Below are positions 56,990-64,000 of a DNA stretch of 64,000 nt, piece by piece. Source of the stretch: Colwellia_A sp047621305 (lineage in GTDB: Bacteria; Pseudomonadota; Gammaproteobacteria; Enterobacterales; Alteromonadaceae). The stretch spans positions 19,622 to 83,621 of the forward strand of contig JBLHNB010000011.1 in the NCBI GenBank assembly GCA_047621305.1, read 5' to 3'. The notes beneath the pieces are model-generated. The model made no database searches and was not told the DNA's origin. It was given only the letters and a program-made list of their open reading frames with translations. Position 1 is the first letter of the stretch, and every line of letters starts with the position of its first letter. The translations under genes were made by a program, and so were the position numbers.

Positions 56990-58354
56990 ATGCATTTAAA
57001 CAAATTTTTAAACAATACTAAAAGTTTAATGAAACTGGCTTACCCTATTTTAGTCGCCCAGTTGATTCAAAATTTAATGGGCTTTGCTGATACGGTAATG
57101 GCTGGACGAGTCAGTGCCACTGATATGGCAGCAGTAGCCGTTGCAAGTAGTGTGTGGCTCCCCTTGATATTAACCATTTATGGTTTAATCATGGCGCTTG
57201 CAACTATAGTCTCTCAGCTTTCTGGCGCAAAAAAATTTGATGAAGTTGCTAAAGCAACTTATCAAACAGCTTGGATTGCGGTCTCTTTAGGCTGCTTATT
57301 AATATTGCTTTTTTATATAATAACTCCAATTATATCGCCACAAATTAGTTTGGAACCCGATCTTAAACGATTAATGTTTGACTACCTGGGCTATGTCGTT
57401 TGGGGAGGTCCTGGCTTTTGTTTATATTTAGTACTGAGAAATTACTCAGAAGGCTTATCTCACACCAAACCAACCATGATCATAAGCATTATTGGTCTTT
57501 TAATAAATATTCCTGCCAATTATATTTTTATTTATGGAGAGTTTGGCCTACCTGCTTTAGGTGGCGCCGGCTGCGGCATTGCAACCGCTATTGTTTATTG
57601 GGTTATGTTTGTTAGTATGCTCATTTATGTTTACGTATCAAAACATTTAAAACAGGCCCCGTTGTTTAACGATTTTTATTGGCCACAATGGACAGAAATT
57701 AAAAAGATATTAGCCATTGGTGTTCCTATTGCACTGTCATTGTTATTTGAAGTGAGTCTATTTGCCGTTGTTGCTATCATACTTGCCCCATTTGGCGCAG
57801 AGGTTGTTGCAAGTCATCAAGTTGCGATTAACTTTTCTGGGTTAGTCTTTATGGTGCCACTAAGCTTAGCGATGGCGGTAACGATTAAAGTGGGTTTTTC
57901 TGTTGGCGAAAAAAACTACCGTGAAGCAAAAGAATTATGCAAATATTCGTTAATTTTAGGGTTACTTATTGCCGTATTTACCGCAGCATTAACGCTAGCT
58001 TTAAAAGAAACAATTGCCGGTATATACACCACAGATACTGCCGTCGTAAAACTAGCAGCAAGTTTAATGTTTCTAGCCGCTTTATTTCAATTCTCAGATG
58101 CCATTCAAGTAATATCTGCCGGTGCATTACGAGGTTATAATGACACCAAAGCCATCCTCTACATCACCTTTACCTCATATTGGATTGTTGGTTTAAGTAT
58201 TGGTCTTATTTTAGGGGTTACTGACTGGATTATCCCTGCCATTGGCCCTTACGGTTTCTGGATAGGATTTATTTCTGGGCTCACTGCTGCCGCAATATTA
58301 CTTGCATGGCGATTAAATATCGTGCAAAAAAGAGTTGAATTATTACCGCAGTGA
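56990..58354 (+). CDS. MATE-family multidrug efflux pump (NorM/MdtK-like)
   Basis: About 454 aa, twelve membrane helices, an inner-membrane sodium- or proton-driven exporter. It starts MHLNKFLNNTKSLMKLAYPILVAQLIQNLMG (two stretches), followed by the conserved DTVMAGRVSATDMAAVAV and, in the second half, VASHQVAINFSGLVFMVPLS. The frame is open upstream into ribE, but the ATG at 56990 gives the family's normal beginning. Substrate unknown. Confidence 0.92.
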   Translation: MHLNKFLNNTKSLMKLAYPILVAQLIQNLMGFADTVMAGRVSATDMAAVAVASSVWLPLILTIYGLIMALATIVSQLSGAKKFDEVAKATYQTAWIAVSLGCLLILLFYIITPIISPQISLEPDLKRLMFDYLGYVVWGGPGFCLYLVLRNYSEGLSHTKPTMIISIIGLLINIPANYIFIYGEFGLPALGGAGCGIATAIVYWVMFVSMLIYVYVSKHLKQAPLFNDFYWPQWTEIKKILAIGVPIALSLLFEVSLFAVVAIILAPFGAEVVASHQVAINFSGLVFMVPLSLAMAVTIKVGFSVGEKNYREAKELCKYSLILGLLIAVFTAALTLALKETIAGIYTTDTAVVKLAASLMFLAALFQFSDAIQVISAGALRGYNDTKAILYITFTSYWIVGLSIGLILGVTDWIIPAIGPYGFWIGFISGLTAAAILLAWRLNIVQKRVELLPQ

Positions 58355-58470
58355 TGTAAAAACAAGCAAACAGACCAAATTTAAATTTAATTAAATAAAA
58401 CTGCTTGCAACTACTAAAACAGATCGCTACCATAGCGCCTCGTTGAGTTATTCAGTAATAACAAAACAAC

Positions 58471-58547
58471 GCTCGCTTAGCTCAGTTGGTTAGAGTACTT
58501 GCATGACATGCAAGGTGTCGCAGGTTCGAGTCCCGCAGCGAGCACCA
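58471..58547 (+). tRNA. tRNA-Val (GAC), integration target
   Basis: 77 nt, acceptor GCTCGCT/AGCGAGC, anticodon stem CTTGC/GCAAG with loop ATGACAT (anticodon GAC), CCA encoded. The T stem is GCAGG/CCCGC, giving an A51-C63 mismatch where a T-stem pair is expected, and the D stem has G10-U25. The tRNA lies 163 nt before an integrase gene reading away from it, the standard P4-type island junction. The mismatch could have been brought in by the island's copy of the 3' end. Confidence 0.95.
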
Positions 58548-58575
58548 AATTAGGGTTCATTAAGAGCCAAAAGAG

Positions 58576-58616
58576 ACCCGCAAGACCTTAGTAATAAGGG
58601 TTTGCGGGTTTTTTTA
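58576..58616 (+). terminator. Terminator after tRNA-Val(GAC)
   Basis: Outer stem ACCCGCAA (58576-58583) / TTGCGGGT (58602-58609), inner stem ACCTTA/TAAGGG, then a T-run. Strong. Confidence 0.9.
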
Positions 58617-58658
58617 TGTCCATTACCGTCTATAGCGTTTAGTGACAGCCGCATAAAA

Positions 58659-58709
58659 AAGCGGTACTGTAAGCGGTACTGATTCAAAAACTAAAAGTTA
58701 GTACCGCTT
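58659..58709 (+). promoter_or_regulatory. Three 10-mer boxes at the integrase start
   Basis: AAGCGGTACT occurs directly repeated at 58659-58668 and 58671-58680, and inverted (AGTACCGCTT) at 58700-58709, one base before the integrase ATG. Candidate arm-type or excisionase/repressor sites controlling recombination and int expression. Confidence 0.65.
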
Positions 58710-58710
58710 T

Positions 58711-59982
58711 ATGGCTAAAGTTACCCCATTAACAAATACAGCAGTTAAGCATGCTTTGTCCAACGATGAAGTAAAAGAATCTCTCAGTACAGGTAAGATA
58801 CATAAATTAAGAGATGGTGATGGCTTACATCTTAGAATTCGGTCTAAGAGTTCCATGTCTTGGGTCTTAGATTATGTTCAGCCTTACACTAAGAAAAGAA
58901 CCAGTATTAGTTTTGGTACCTACCCTGATGTTTCAATATCTGATGCCAGAAAAAAAAGAACTCATGCAAAAGAATTAATAGCTAAGGACATAGATCCTAA
59001 ACAGCATCGTGACGATATACACAGAGAACAGTTACTCACTGCTAGCAATACTTTAAAAAGCGTCGCTGAAGATTGGTTTGCTATTAAAAAAACTACCATT
59101 ACTGAAAGGACAGCTATCAGCTTGTGGCGTAAGTTTGAAAACCATGTGTTTCCAAAGCTAGGTAATAGGCCTATTGATAAGATCTCAGCTCCTGAAGCTA
59201 TTGATGCACTTAAGCCATTAGCAGCTAAAGGTAATCTCGAAACTACTGGAAAGATCATTGGTCACTTAAACAATATAATGACTCACGCGGTAAATACTGG
59301 TGTATTACACCATAACCCCCTGTCAGGTATTCGAAGTGCATTTTCAGCACCCAAAGTAACCAACATGCCAACCATCAAACCTAGTGAATTAGGGAAGCTA
59401 ATGAAAGATATTAGTTTCGCCAACATTAAGCTTGTAACACGCTGCTTGATTGAATGGCAACTTCACACTATGACTAGGCCAAGTGAAAGTGCTAAAGCTG
59501 AATGGTCTGAAATAGACTTGGATAATAAGCTATGGGTAATACCTGCCGAACGAATGAAGATGAAGCTAGAGCATAAAGTACCTTTAACACAGCAGACAAT
59601 TGAATTACTTGAACGCTTAAAGCCTATATCAGGGCATAGAAAATATTTATTCCCATCTCATATAGATCACAACAAGCACTGTAATGTTGAAACAGCAAAC
59701 AAAGCACTTATACGTATAGGTTATAAAAATAGATTAGTTGCTCATGGTCTACGTGCATTAGCTAGCACTACATTAAACGAACTGGGCCATGATCCTGATG
59801 TCATTGAATCAGCATTGTCACACGTGGATAAAAATGAAGTTAGACGTGCTTACAATCGCGCAGAGTATCTTGAACGTAGAGCGGTGATGATGAACTGGTG
59901 GAGTGAACATATAGAAAATTCAGCTTCGGGTAAACTTCCAACCACAGGAGTAACTGGATTAAAGGTGGTAGGGGCTAATTAA
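58711..59982 (+). CDS. Tyrosine recombinase, P4-like integrase
   Basis: 423 aa. An N-terminal arm-binding DUF4102-type domain (LRDGDGLHLRIRSKSSMSW, then ISFGTYPDVSISDARKKR), a core-binding domain and the catalytic domain with Arg256 (TMTRPSES), His345/Arg348 (AHGLRA), His371 (LSHVD) and the nucleophile Tyr381 (RRAYNRAEY). All catalytic residues are intact. The placement, right behind tRNA-Val and pointing into the island, is typical. Inverted 10-mers directly precede its start codon, which lacks a clear ribosome-binding site. Confidence 0.95.
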   Translation: MAKVTPLTNTAVKHALSNDEVKESLSTGKIHKLRDGDGLHLRIRSKSSMSWVLDYVQPYTKKRTSISFGTYPDVSISDARKKRTHAKELIAKDIDPKQHRDDIHREQLLTASNTLKSVAEDWFAIKKTTITERTAISLWRKFENHVFPKLGNRPIDKISAPEAIDALKPLAAKGNLETTGKIIGHLNNIMTHAVNTGVLHHNPLSGIRSAFSAPKVTNMPTIKPSELGKLMKDISFANIKLVTRCLIEWQLHTMTRPSESAKAEWSEIDLDNKLWVIPAERMKMKLEHKVPLTQQTIELLERLKPISGHRKYLFPSHIDHNKHCNVETANKALIRIGYKNRLVAHGLRALASTTLNELGHDPDVIESALSHVDKNEVRRAYNRAEYLERRAVMMNWWSEHIENSASGKLPTTGVTGLKVVGAN

Positions 59983-60064
59983 TTTAAATACGAATACTAA
60001 TGATTACTAATGGCATTTACTTACCTGTTAGGGCTACTTGAGCAGCCCAAAATGCGTGTATTCC

Positions 60065-60301
60065 TTATTCTTTATGTTTAGATGTTTTGGATTTAGACAT
60101 TGAATGCAGACCGTATAACCCAAGTGGAATCAAAAGGAATGGGAATATAACACAAAGCCAAATGGTTAGAAGTAGTAAGCCAATAGCAACTGCCACAGCA
60201 AAAAGGTTACCTATTAAACCAGCTAAAGCCTTCAACAACTTTTGTAACAAAGGCAAAACTACAAATATAAATAATATTACTAAAAGTAATAATACCAACA
60301 A
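60065..60301 (-). CDS. Small hydrophobic membrane protein (TTG start or frameshift)
   Basis: 78 aa with two hydrophobic segments (residues 1-20 and 31-68) and a basic tail SMSKSKTSKHKE. The frame opens with TTG at 60301 and has no ribosome-binding site at a suitable distance. AAGGA with an ATG at 60311 just upstream lies in another frame, encoding only 34 residues. Removing one base between them would join that ATG to this frame. A sequencing error, a recent frameshift, or true TTG initiation are all possible. Second gene after the hypothetical protein at 60322-60615. No family recognised. Confidence 0.6.
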   Translation of the reverse strand: MLVLLLLVILFIFVVLPLLQKLLKALAGLIGNLFAVAVAIGLLLLTIWLCVIFPFLLIPLGLYGLHSMSKSKTSKHKE

Positions 60302-60321
60302 CGTACAGCATAACTAAATCC

Positions 60322-60615
60322 TTATTGGTTATTTTCTAGTTCACTTAAAGCTTCATTGATATCTATTTCATTGCCATAGAAGCGGTGATCATCATCTTGG
60401 TATGTTGTTACATACAAATATTTCCTAGGTGAAGGTAGTATAGAATCTTTCACCCCACTAAAAAATGAACCTCCGGCCCGTTTCTTTTGAATGCCTGAGC
60501 CAAGTAAACTAATTGGATCTAATCTCCCCTCTTTACGTTCACTAGAAACACCAAAGCTCTTTATGTTAGACCTCTTGATACGAGTGTTACTGATCGTTAT
60601 AAAGTCACTAGCCAT
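60322..60615 (-). CDS. Hypothetical protein of the island
   Basis: 97 aa, not recognised. It is basic in the middle (KKRAGG, SPRKY) and acidic at the end (DDDHRFYGNEIDINEALSELENN). The frame is uninterrupted and its downstream neighbour follows closely in the same orientation. Divergent from the HTH gene, with a palindrome in the region between. Confidence 0.65.
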   Translation of the reverse strand: MASDFITISNTRIKRSNIKSFGVSSERKEGRLDPISLLGSGIQKKRAGGSFFSGVKDSILPSPRKYLYVTTYQDDDHRFYGNEIDINEALSELENNQ

Positions 60616-60688
60616 ATGTATTACTCCTTATATTTTAACAAGATATTCACAAAGGTACCTGTAAATAACCAAGCTACAAACATACATC

Positions 60689-60705
60689 GTCTCGAACATC
60701 GAGAC
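60689..60705 (+). promoter_or_regulatory. Perfect inverted repeat between divergent island genes
   Basis: GTCTCGA-ACA-TCGAGAC, 7-bp arms around three bases, 31 nt before the HTH start and about 75 nt upstream of the oppositely oriented hypothetical gene. Candidate operator for the local HTH protein. Confidence 0.55.
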
Positions 60706-60735
60706 AAGAGCTTTCGTCTGTATATTCACGACACT

Positions 60736-60978
60736 ATGAAAAAACAAATATATACAGAAACTAATGAACTCTTTATTGCTTGGTTGAAGCAACAACGCGA
60801 AAGTAAAGGGTTATCACTAAGACAGGTTGGTGAAATCATTGGACGGCACCATTCAATTATTGGGAATGTTGAAACCCAAGTTAGAAGAATGGATGTTGCA
60901 GAGTTTTATGAATATTGTGAGTTGCTAAAGTTAAACCCACATGACTGTTTTGATTTCATTACAAAGAAGAAATCCTAA
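60736..60978 (+). CDS. Cro/C1-type HTH regulator
   Basis: About 80 aa from the ATG at 60736. The XRE HTH reads FIAWLKQQRESKGLSLRQVG, then IIGRHHSIIGNVETQVRRM and a C-terminal helix LLKLNPHDCFDFITK. The frame extends further upstream, but the extra 40 codons cover the palindromic operator and have no family resemblance. Resembles small phage/island regulators. Confidence 0.82.
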   Translation: MKKQIYTETNELFIAWLKQQRESKGLSLRQVGEIIGRHHSIIGNVETQVRRMDVAEFYEYCELLKLNPHDCFDFITKKKS

Positions 60979-61044
60979 GTTAATATTTCTAAGATCTGAT
61001 CTATTCAAGCCCATCACTATCTATTATTGATAAACAACCATATA

Positions 61045-61060
61045 CTGTACGTATTTACAG
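61045..61060 (+). promoter_or_regulatory. LexA (SOS) box before umuD
   Basis: CTGT-ACGTATTT-ACAG, a perfect CTGT-N8-ACAG, 12 nt before the umuD start. Confidence 0.93.
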
Positions 61061-61072
61061 TGTAGGTTTATT

Positions 61073-61486
61073 ATGAAAGTTATCCCAATATTTGCAGAAG
61101 CTGGTATCAGTGGGTTTGAATCACCTGCAGCCGAGTACAAAGAGCTAGGCTTATCTCTTGACCAACTATTGATCAAACATCCTAATGCTACCTTTATCGG
61201 CCAAGCAAATGGTGAATCAATGCAAGGTGTTGGTATCTTTGATGGTGATTTATTAATTGTAGATAGGTCGTTGACGGCAAAGAATGGCGATATTATCGTC
61301 GCCAATTATAATGGTTGCTTTGTATGTAAGCTCATAGATAAAACACAAGCTCTTTTACTGTCAGCTTCAAGTAAACACCCTCCTGTTCATATTAAGCCTG
61401 AGGACGAATTTCAACTGGAAGGTATAGTTACTCGTTCAATACGCTTACATCAAAAGTCACCAGAAATATCATTATGTACGCCTTAG
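61073..61486 (+). CDS. umuD: UmuD-like self-cleaving subunit of DNA polymerase V
   Basis: 137 aa, S24 peptidase family. The catalytic Ser49 is in GESMQGVGIFDGD and Lys86 in CFVCKLI, 37 residues apart as in E. coli UmuD (Ser60/Lys97). After cleavage UmuD' joins UmuC for translesion synthesis. The bond at the conserved distance, 36 residues before the Ser, is Ser13-Gly14, not the usual Cys-Gly or Ala-Gly. An Ala10-Gly11 bond nearby is an alternative. An SOS box lies just upstream, and umuC overlaps its end by 13 nt. Confidence 0.93.
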   Translation: MKVIPIFAEAGISGFESPAAEYKELGLSLDQLLIKHPNATFIGQANGESMQGVGIFDGDLLIVDRSLTAKNGDIIVANYNGCFVCKLIDKTQALLLSASSKHPPVHIKPEDEFQLEGIVTRSIRLHQKSPEISLCTP

Positions 61487-62730
61487 TAGATGCTGTTTCT
61501 TTCTACGCCAGCGCAGAGAAAGTATTCGACCCAAGCATACGAAACAAGCCTGTTGTAGTACTAACTAATAATGATGGCTGTATTTGTGCTGTATGCCCCA
61601 TAGCACGACGTTTAGGTGTACCTAAGTTCAAGCCTTACTTTCAGATTAAAAGCTTTTTAGATAAACATGGTGTTGTTGTACGGTCATCTAACTATGAGTT
61701 ATACGCTGACTTGAGTGAACGTATGATGAATGTCATCGCTCGTTATTGCGATAATCAATATGTATATTCAATTGATGAATCATTTTTAGAATTTAAGAAT
61801 TACGATAGCTTGATCGGTGACTGGCATAAATACGGACATGAAATCCGTAGGGCTATTTGGAAGGAAACTCGTTTACCCGTAGGTGTAGGATTTGGTACAA
61901 CCCCTACCCTAGCAAAAGCAGCTAATCATGCAGCAAAGAAATTAAGTGGATTTAATGGTGTTGCTATCATTGATGATAATCAATCAAGTATGGCAATACT
62001 CAAGCGCATGAGTGTAACGGACGTCTGGGGTATTGGGAATAGATTAGGGAAGAAGCTTAACTTTCTTGGCATTGAAACTGCTGATCAATTAGCACAGCAG
62101 TCAGCACGAAATATGAGACGAGAGTTTAGTGTTGTCGTTGAGCGTACGGTTAACGAACTTAACGGCATAGCTTGCTTATCTTGGGATGAAGTCAAAGCCC
62201 CTAAACAAGAGATTTTTTCAACCCGTAGTTTTGGACAAAGGATAACTGATTACCAAGCACTGATGTTTGCGTTAGTTACGCATGGTTCAATTGTTGGTAA
62301 GAAGTTACGCCAGCAACAATCATTAGTTAAGCGCTTACTGATATTTGCTTCAAGCTCCCCACATGACAATCAATATTATAAAAAGTCACTCGTGTATGAG
62401 TTTCCTGTAGCAACGAATAGTAGTAGCCAAATAGCTTATGCTATTAGCATGGTACTCCCGGATATATTTCAAATGGGGGTTCACTTCTATCGCTGTGGTG
62501 TAGGCGCTATAAATCTCGAAAGTCTGCAATACCAACAACCTGACTTATTCGCGCCTTCACAACCGAGCCCATTAATCATGGGCTGCTTTGATCAAATCAA
62601 TAATCGTTACGGGCAAGGGACTTTAACATTAGCGAGTGAAGGTAGGGCTGAGAAGTGGCAAATGCGGCGAGAGCTTCTATCACCGCAATATACAAGTAGC
62701 TGGCAAGACATACCAAAGATAACTTGTTGA
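61474..62730 (+). CDS. umuC: UmuC-like Y-family DNA polymerase V catalytic subunit
   Basis: 418 aa, close to the 422 of E. coli UmuC. The palm starts YALVDAVSFYASAEKVFDP (first catalytic Asp6), then VVVLTNNDGCICAVCPIARRLG, and YSIDESFLEF supplies the other carboxylates. VGVGFGTTPTLAKAANHAAK and the HhH region VTDVWGIGNRLGKKLNFLG complete the enzyme. The C-terminus QMRRELLSPQYTSSW-like end is intact, so it looks functional. Overlaps umuD by 13 nt. Error-prone bypass induced by DNA damage. Confidence 0.95.
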   Translation: MYALVDAVSFYASAEKVFDPSIRNKPVVVLTNNDGCICAVCPIARRLGVPKFKPYFQIKSFLDKHGVVVRSSNYELYADLSERMMNVIARYCDNQYVYSIDESFLEFKNYDSLIGDWHKYGHEIRRAIWKETRLPVGVGFGTTPTLAKAANHAAKKLSGFNGVAIIDDNQSSMAILKRMSVTDVWGIGNRLGKKLNFLGIETADQLAQQSARNMRREFSVVVERTVNELNGIACLSWDEVKAPKQEIFSTRSFGQRITDYQALMFALVTHGSIVGKKLRQQQSLVKRLLIFASSSPHDNQYYKKSLVYEFPVATNSSSQIAYAISMVLPDIFQMGVHFYRCGVGAINLESLQYQQPDLFAPSQPSPLIMGCFDQINNRYGQGTLTLASEGRAEKWQMRRELLSPQYTSSWQDIPKITC

Positions 62731-62739
62731 CTTAGTAGC

Positions 62740-63630
62740 TTATAAATTCCATGCAATACCTTCATCCTGGTTATAATTTTCAGAAACTGAAATTTCTCTT
62801 GTGGCATAAAGCCCAAACCCAAGATTATTAATTATTTCTAAAGTTTGGAATTTACTCCACACGAACTTTTCGTCAAACGACTCTGGCATGATTGCAAAGT
62901 TAAGACCCCCTCGATGTGTAACACTGGGATAAGAAAACCCATCAAGAACTTTAATACCATCATGATTAGCTTCTAAGATTAAATCAGATAGAGCACTTGT
63001 AACCTTATAATCTTTTTCTTTATGAGCAGGGGTTGAGAAAGCATCAGAGAAGTACGCATCCACAAGCAGAGTTCTTATTCTTTTATCATTGTCACAATTT
63101 AAAAGGAAATTGTTCAATACTTTTTTAGATTCATGATCTCCGAGTAAGGGTTTATTGAATCTACGTATATGATCTATCTCACCAATAGAAGTACACATAA
63201 CTTCCATTCCGGCACATACATCTGCAAATCCAATATGGACTGTATCCCCGACCTCTGGAGATAACTCTGAAAGAACGGTATTTAAGTTGTTGGCACCATA
63301 AAATATCGTAGATCCGGGGCGGTGGCACCGACCATATGTCTTTGAGTATTCGACAGGACAATAACTAAACTCCTGGGGGGATTTGAAAGTCTTATTATCA
63401 TTATCAACCCTCCCTCTAACAAGAGAAAATGGAGAACTTATTTTAAAACCTGAATAAGGGATTTCACGTAACAACGCATCTACCAGTGTTCTTATTTCAC
63501 TCCACCTTGATCTACGGGCCATTCCCCCTTTTAGTTGCTCAATCATTGCCAAAGCATGCTGGAGGTTTTGCATTTTATTACAAAGGTCTTGTGCTCTCAT
63601 TTGCGAAGCCTCACACTCTCTATCTATCAT
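62740..63630 (-). CDS. RES-domain-like protein, possible toxin
   Basis: 296 aa. A helical N-terminal part (residues 1-60) precedes a region that looks like a RES fold: FSLVRGRVDN, GRCHRPGSTIFYGANNLNTV, LSELSPEVGDTVHIGF, then FSYPSVTHRGGLNFAIMP near residue 235-250. This supplies candidate Arg, Glu and Ser of the RES signature. Known RES toxins degrade NAD+ and are usually paired with an Xre antitoxin in front. No such partner adjoins it, although an unrelated-looking HTH protein lies at 60736. The ATG has AAGGA seven bases upstream. The assignment is moderate. Confidence 0.6.
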   Translation of the reverse strand: MIDRECEASQMRAQDLCNKMQNLQHALAMIEQLKGGMARRSRWSEIRTLVDALLREIPYSGFKISSPFSLVRGRVDNDNKTFKSPQEFSYCPVEYSKTYGRCHRPGSTIFYGANNLNTVLSELSPEVGDTVHIGFADVCAGMEVMCTSIGEIDHIRRFNKPLLGDHESKKVLNNFLLNCDNDKRIRTLLVDAYFSDAFSTPAHKEKDYKVTSALSDLILEANHDGIKVLDGFSYPSVTHRGGLNFAIMPESFDEKFVWSKFQTLEIINNLGFGLYATREISVSENYNQDEGIAWNL

Positions 63631-63941
63631 ACTAATATCCTTTCTTAGATTTCATGCTTTCAGATCTTCCAGGAAGACGATGCATGAATTAGATGTTTTA
63701 AAATAAGTGAGTAATAAACAACAGCGAATTAATCTAGTACTGTTTTAGGTGCCTTATGTTGATATTTAACCACTACGATTTAATAACAAAGGAGTTTAGG
63801 TTAAAGGCCCACCAAAGGCCACGAGACTTGTTCCCAGTGACTGAACTACGTCAGCTACCGAAGCTATAGAGCATTTTATACCATTTTGATTAAATTTGTG
63901 ATCTAATTGATTTTATTTTTTATGCATCAATATCAGTAGCT
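63631..63941. other. Gene-free stretch at the window end
   Basis: No clear gene. A duplicated AAAGGCC motif occurs around 63800. It carries the promoter of the RES-like gene. Confidence 0.4.
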
Positions 63942-64000
63942 ATGCTCACACTTAAATCCATTGATTTTAAATCCCTTATAGCCAAAGAGACTAATGGGCG
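63942..64000 (+). CDS. Possible start of a truncated gene at the window edge
   Basis: An ATG at 63942 opens a frame that stays open to the edge (MLTLKSIDFKSLIAKETNG). Too short to identify, and without a strong ribosome-binding site. It could be a transposase or island gene beginning here. Confidence 0.3.
   Translation, partial: MLTLKSIDFKSLIAKETNG

Noticed and set aside
60031..60048. Hairpin GGGCT/AGCCC after the integrase as a terminator
   Set aside because: Only five base pairs and no T-run on either strand.
60616..60735. Upstream extension of the island HTH gene
   Set aside because: The extra 40 codons span the palindrome and do not resemble the HTH family; the ATG at 60736 gives the normal length.
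58548..64000. Second attachment site (copy of the tRNA-Val 3' end)
   Set aside because: No repeat of the TTCGAGTCCCGCAGCGAGC end was found downstream, so the island boundary must lie beyond the window.

Overview
The window is an AT-rich (by eye under 40% GC) chromosomal segment from a marine gammaproteobacterium of the Alteromonadales. Gene content and order suggest Colwellia or a close relative: many TonB/halogenase/GH13 genes, a rhombosortase, FadR-like operators and a core tRNA-synthetase/ribosomal block. The genus is an inference and no database was consulted.

Layout. (1) 1-6300: the 5' part of gltX, three tandem tRNA-Val(UAC) genes behind a near-consensus promoter, a tapT-ggt pair, a rhombosortase and a lone periplasmic solute-binding protein. 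(2) 6300-11600: a TetR regulator, a long acyl-CoA dehydrogenase preceded by two FadR-like operators, and a DUF1415 / membrane protein / Bax-like hydrolase run. (3) 11760-35750: a large starch/maltodextrin utilisation locus with pullulanase lipoprotein, TonB-dependent receptor, two flavin-dependent halogenase-like proteins, GH14 beta-amylase, GH13 alpha-amylase lipoprotein, cytosolic GH13 alpha-glucosidase, exported GH31 alpha-glucosidase, an MFS sugar transporter and a LacI-type regulator. A short unrelated cassette (DUF2975, HTH, alpha/beta-hydrolase lipoprotein) sits inside it. Eight copies of a 14-bp operator (core ATACGTAT) lie in front of the catabolic genes, which ties them into one probable regulon of the local LacI protein. 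(4) 36000-58350: housekeeping genes. These are an ABC exporter, pheS-pheT-ihfA, a DUF885 lipoprotein, a second lone binding protein, a GNAT, purC, thrS-infC-rpmI-rplT, a COG2509 oxidoreductase, fdxA, a fructosamine-kinase-like gene, ribE and a MATE pump. (5) 58471-64000: tRNA-Val(GAC) followed at once by a P4-type integrase and the start of a genomic island with small membrane/hypothetical genes, an HTH regulator, an SOS-box-controlled umuDC pair and a RES-like protein. The far end of the island lies outside the window.

How it works together. Pullulanase and the alpha-amylase lipoprotein would debranch and cut starch or glycogen at the cell surface or in the periplasm. The TonB receptor imports the oligosaccharides. 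Beta-amylase and GH31 shorten them outside the cytoplasm, the MFS carrier brings maltose or glucose in, and the GH13 alpha-glucosidase finishes the job in the cytosol. The LacI protein is expected to repress the set until a sugar inducer appears.

The points most worth a second look are the operator network with the halogenase pair embedded in it, the tRNA-Val island (a mismatched T-arm, three 10-mer boxes at the integrase start, UmuD with Ser at the expected cleavage position, an orphan RES-like protein), a 314-bp MITE-like element, the probable AUU start of infC and two FadR-like operators.
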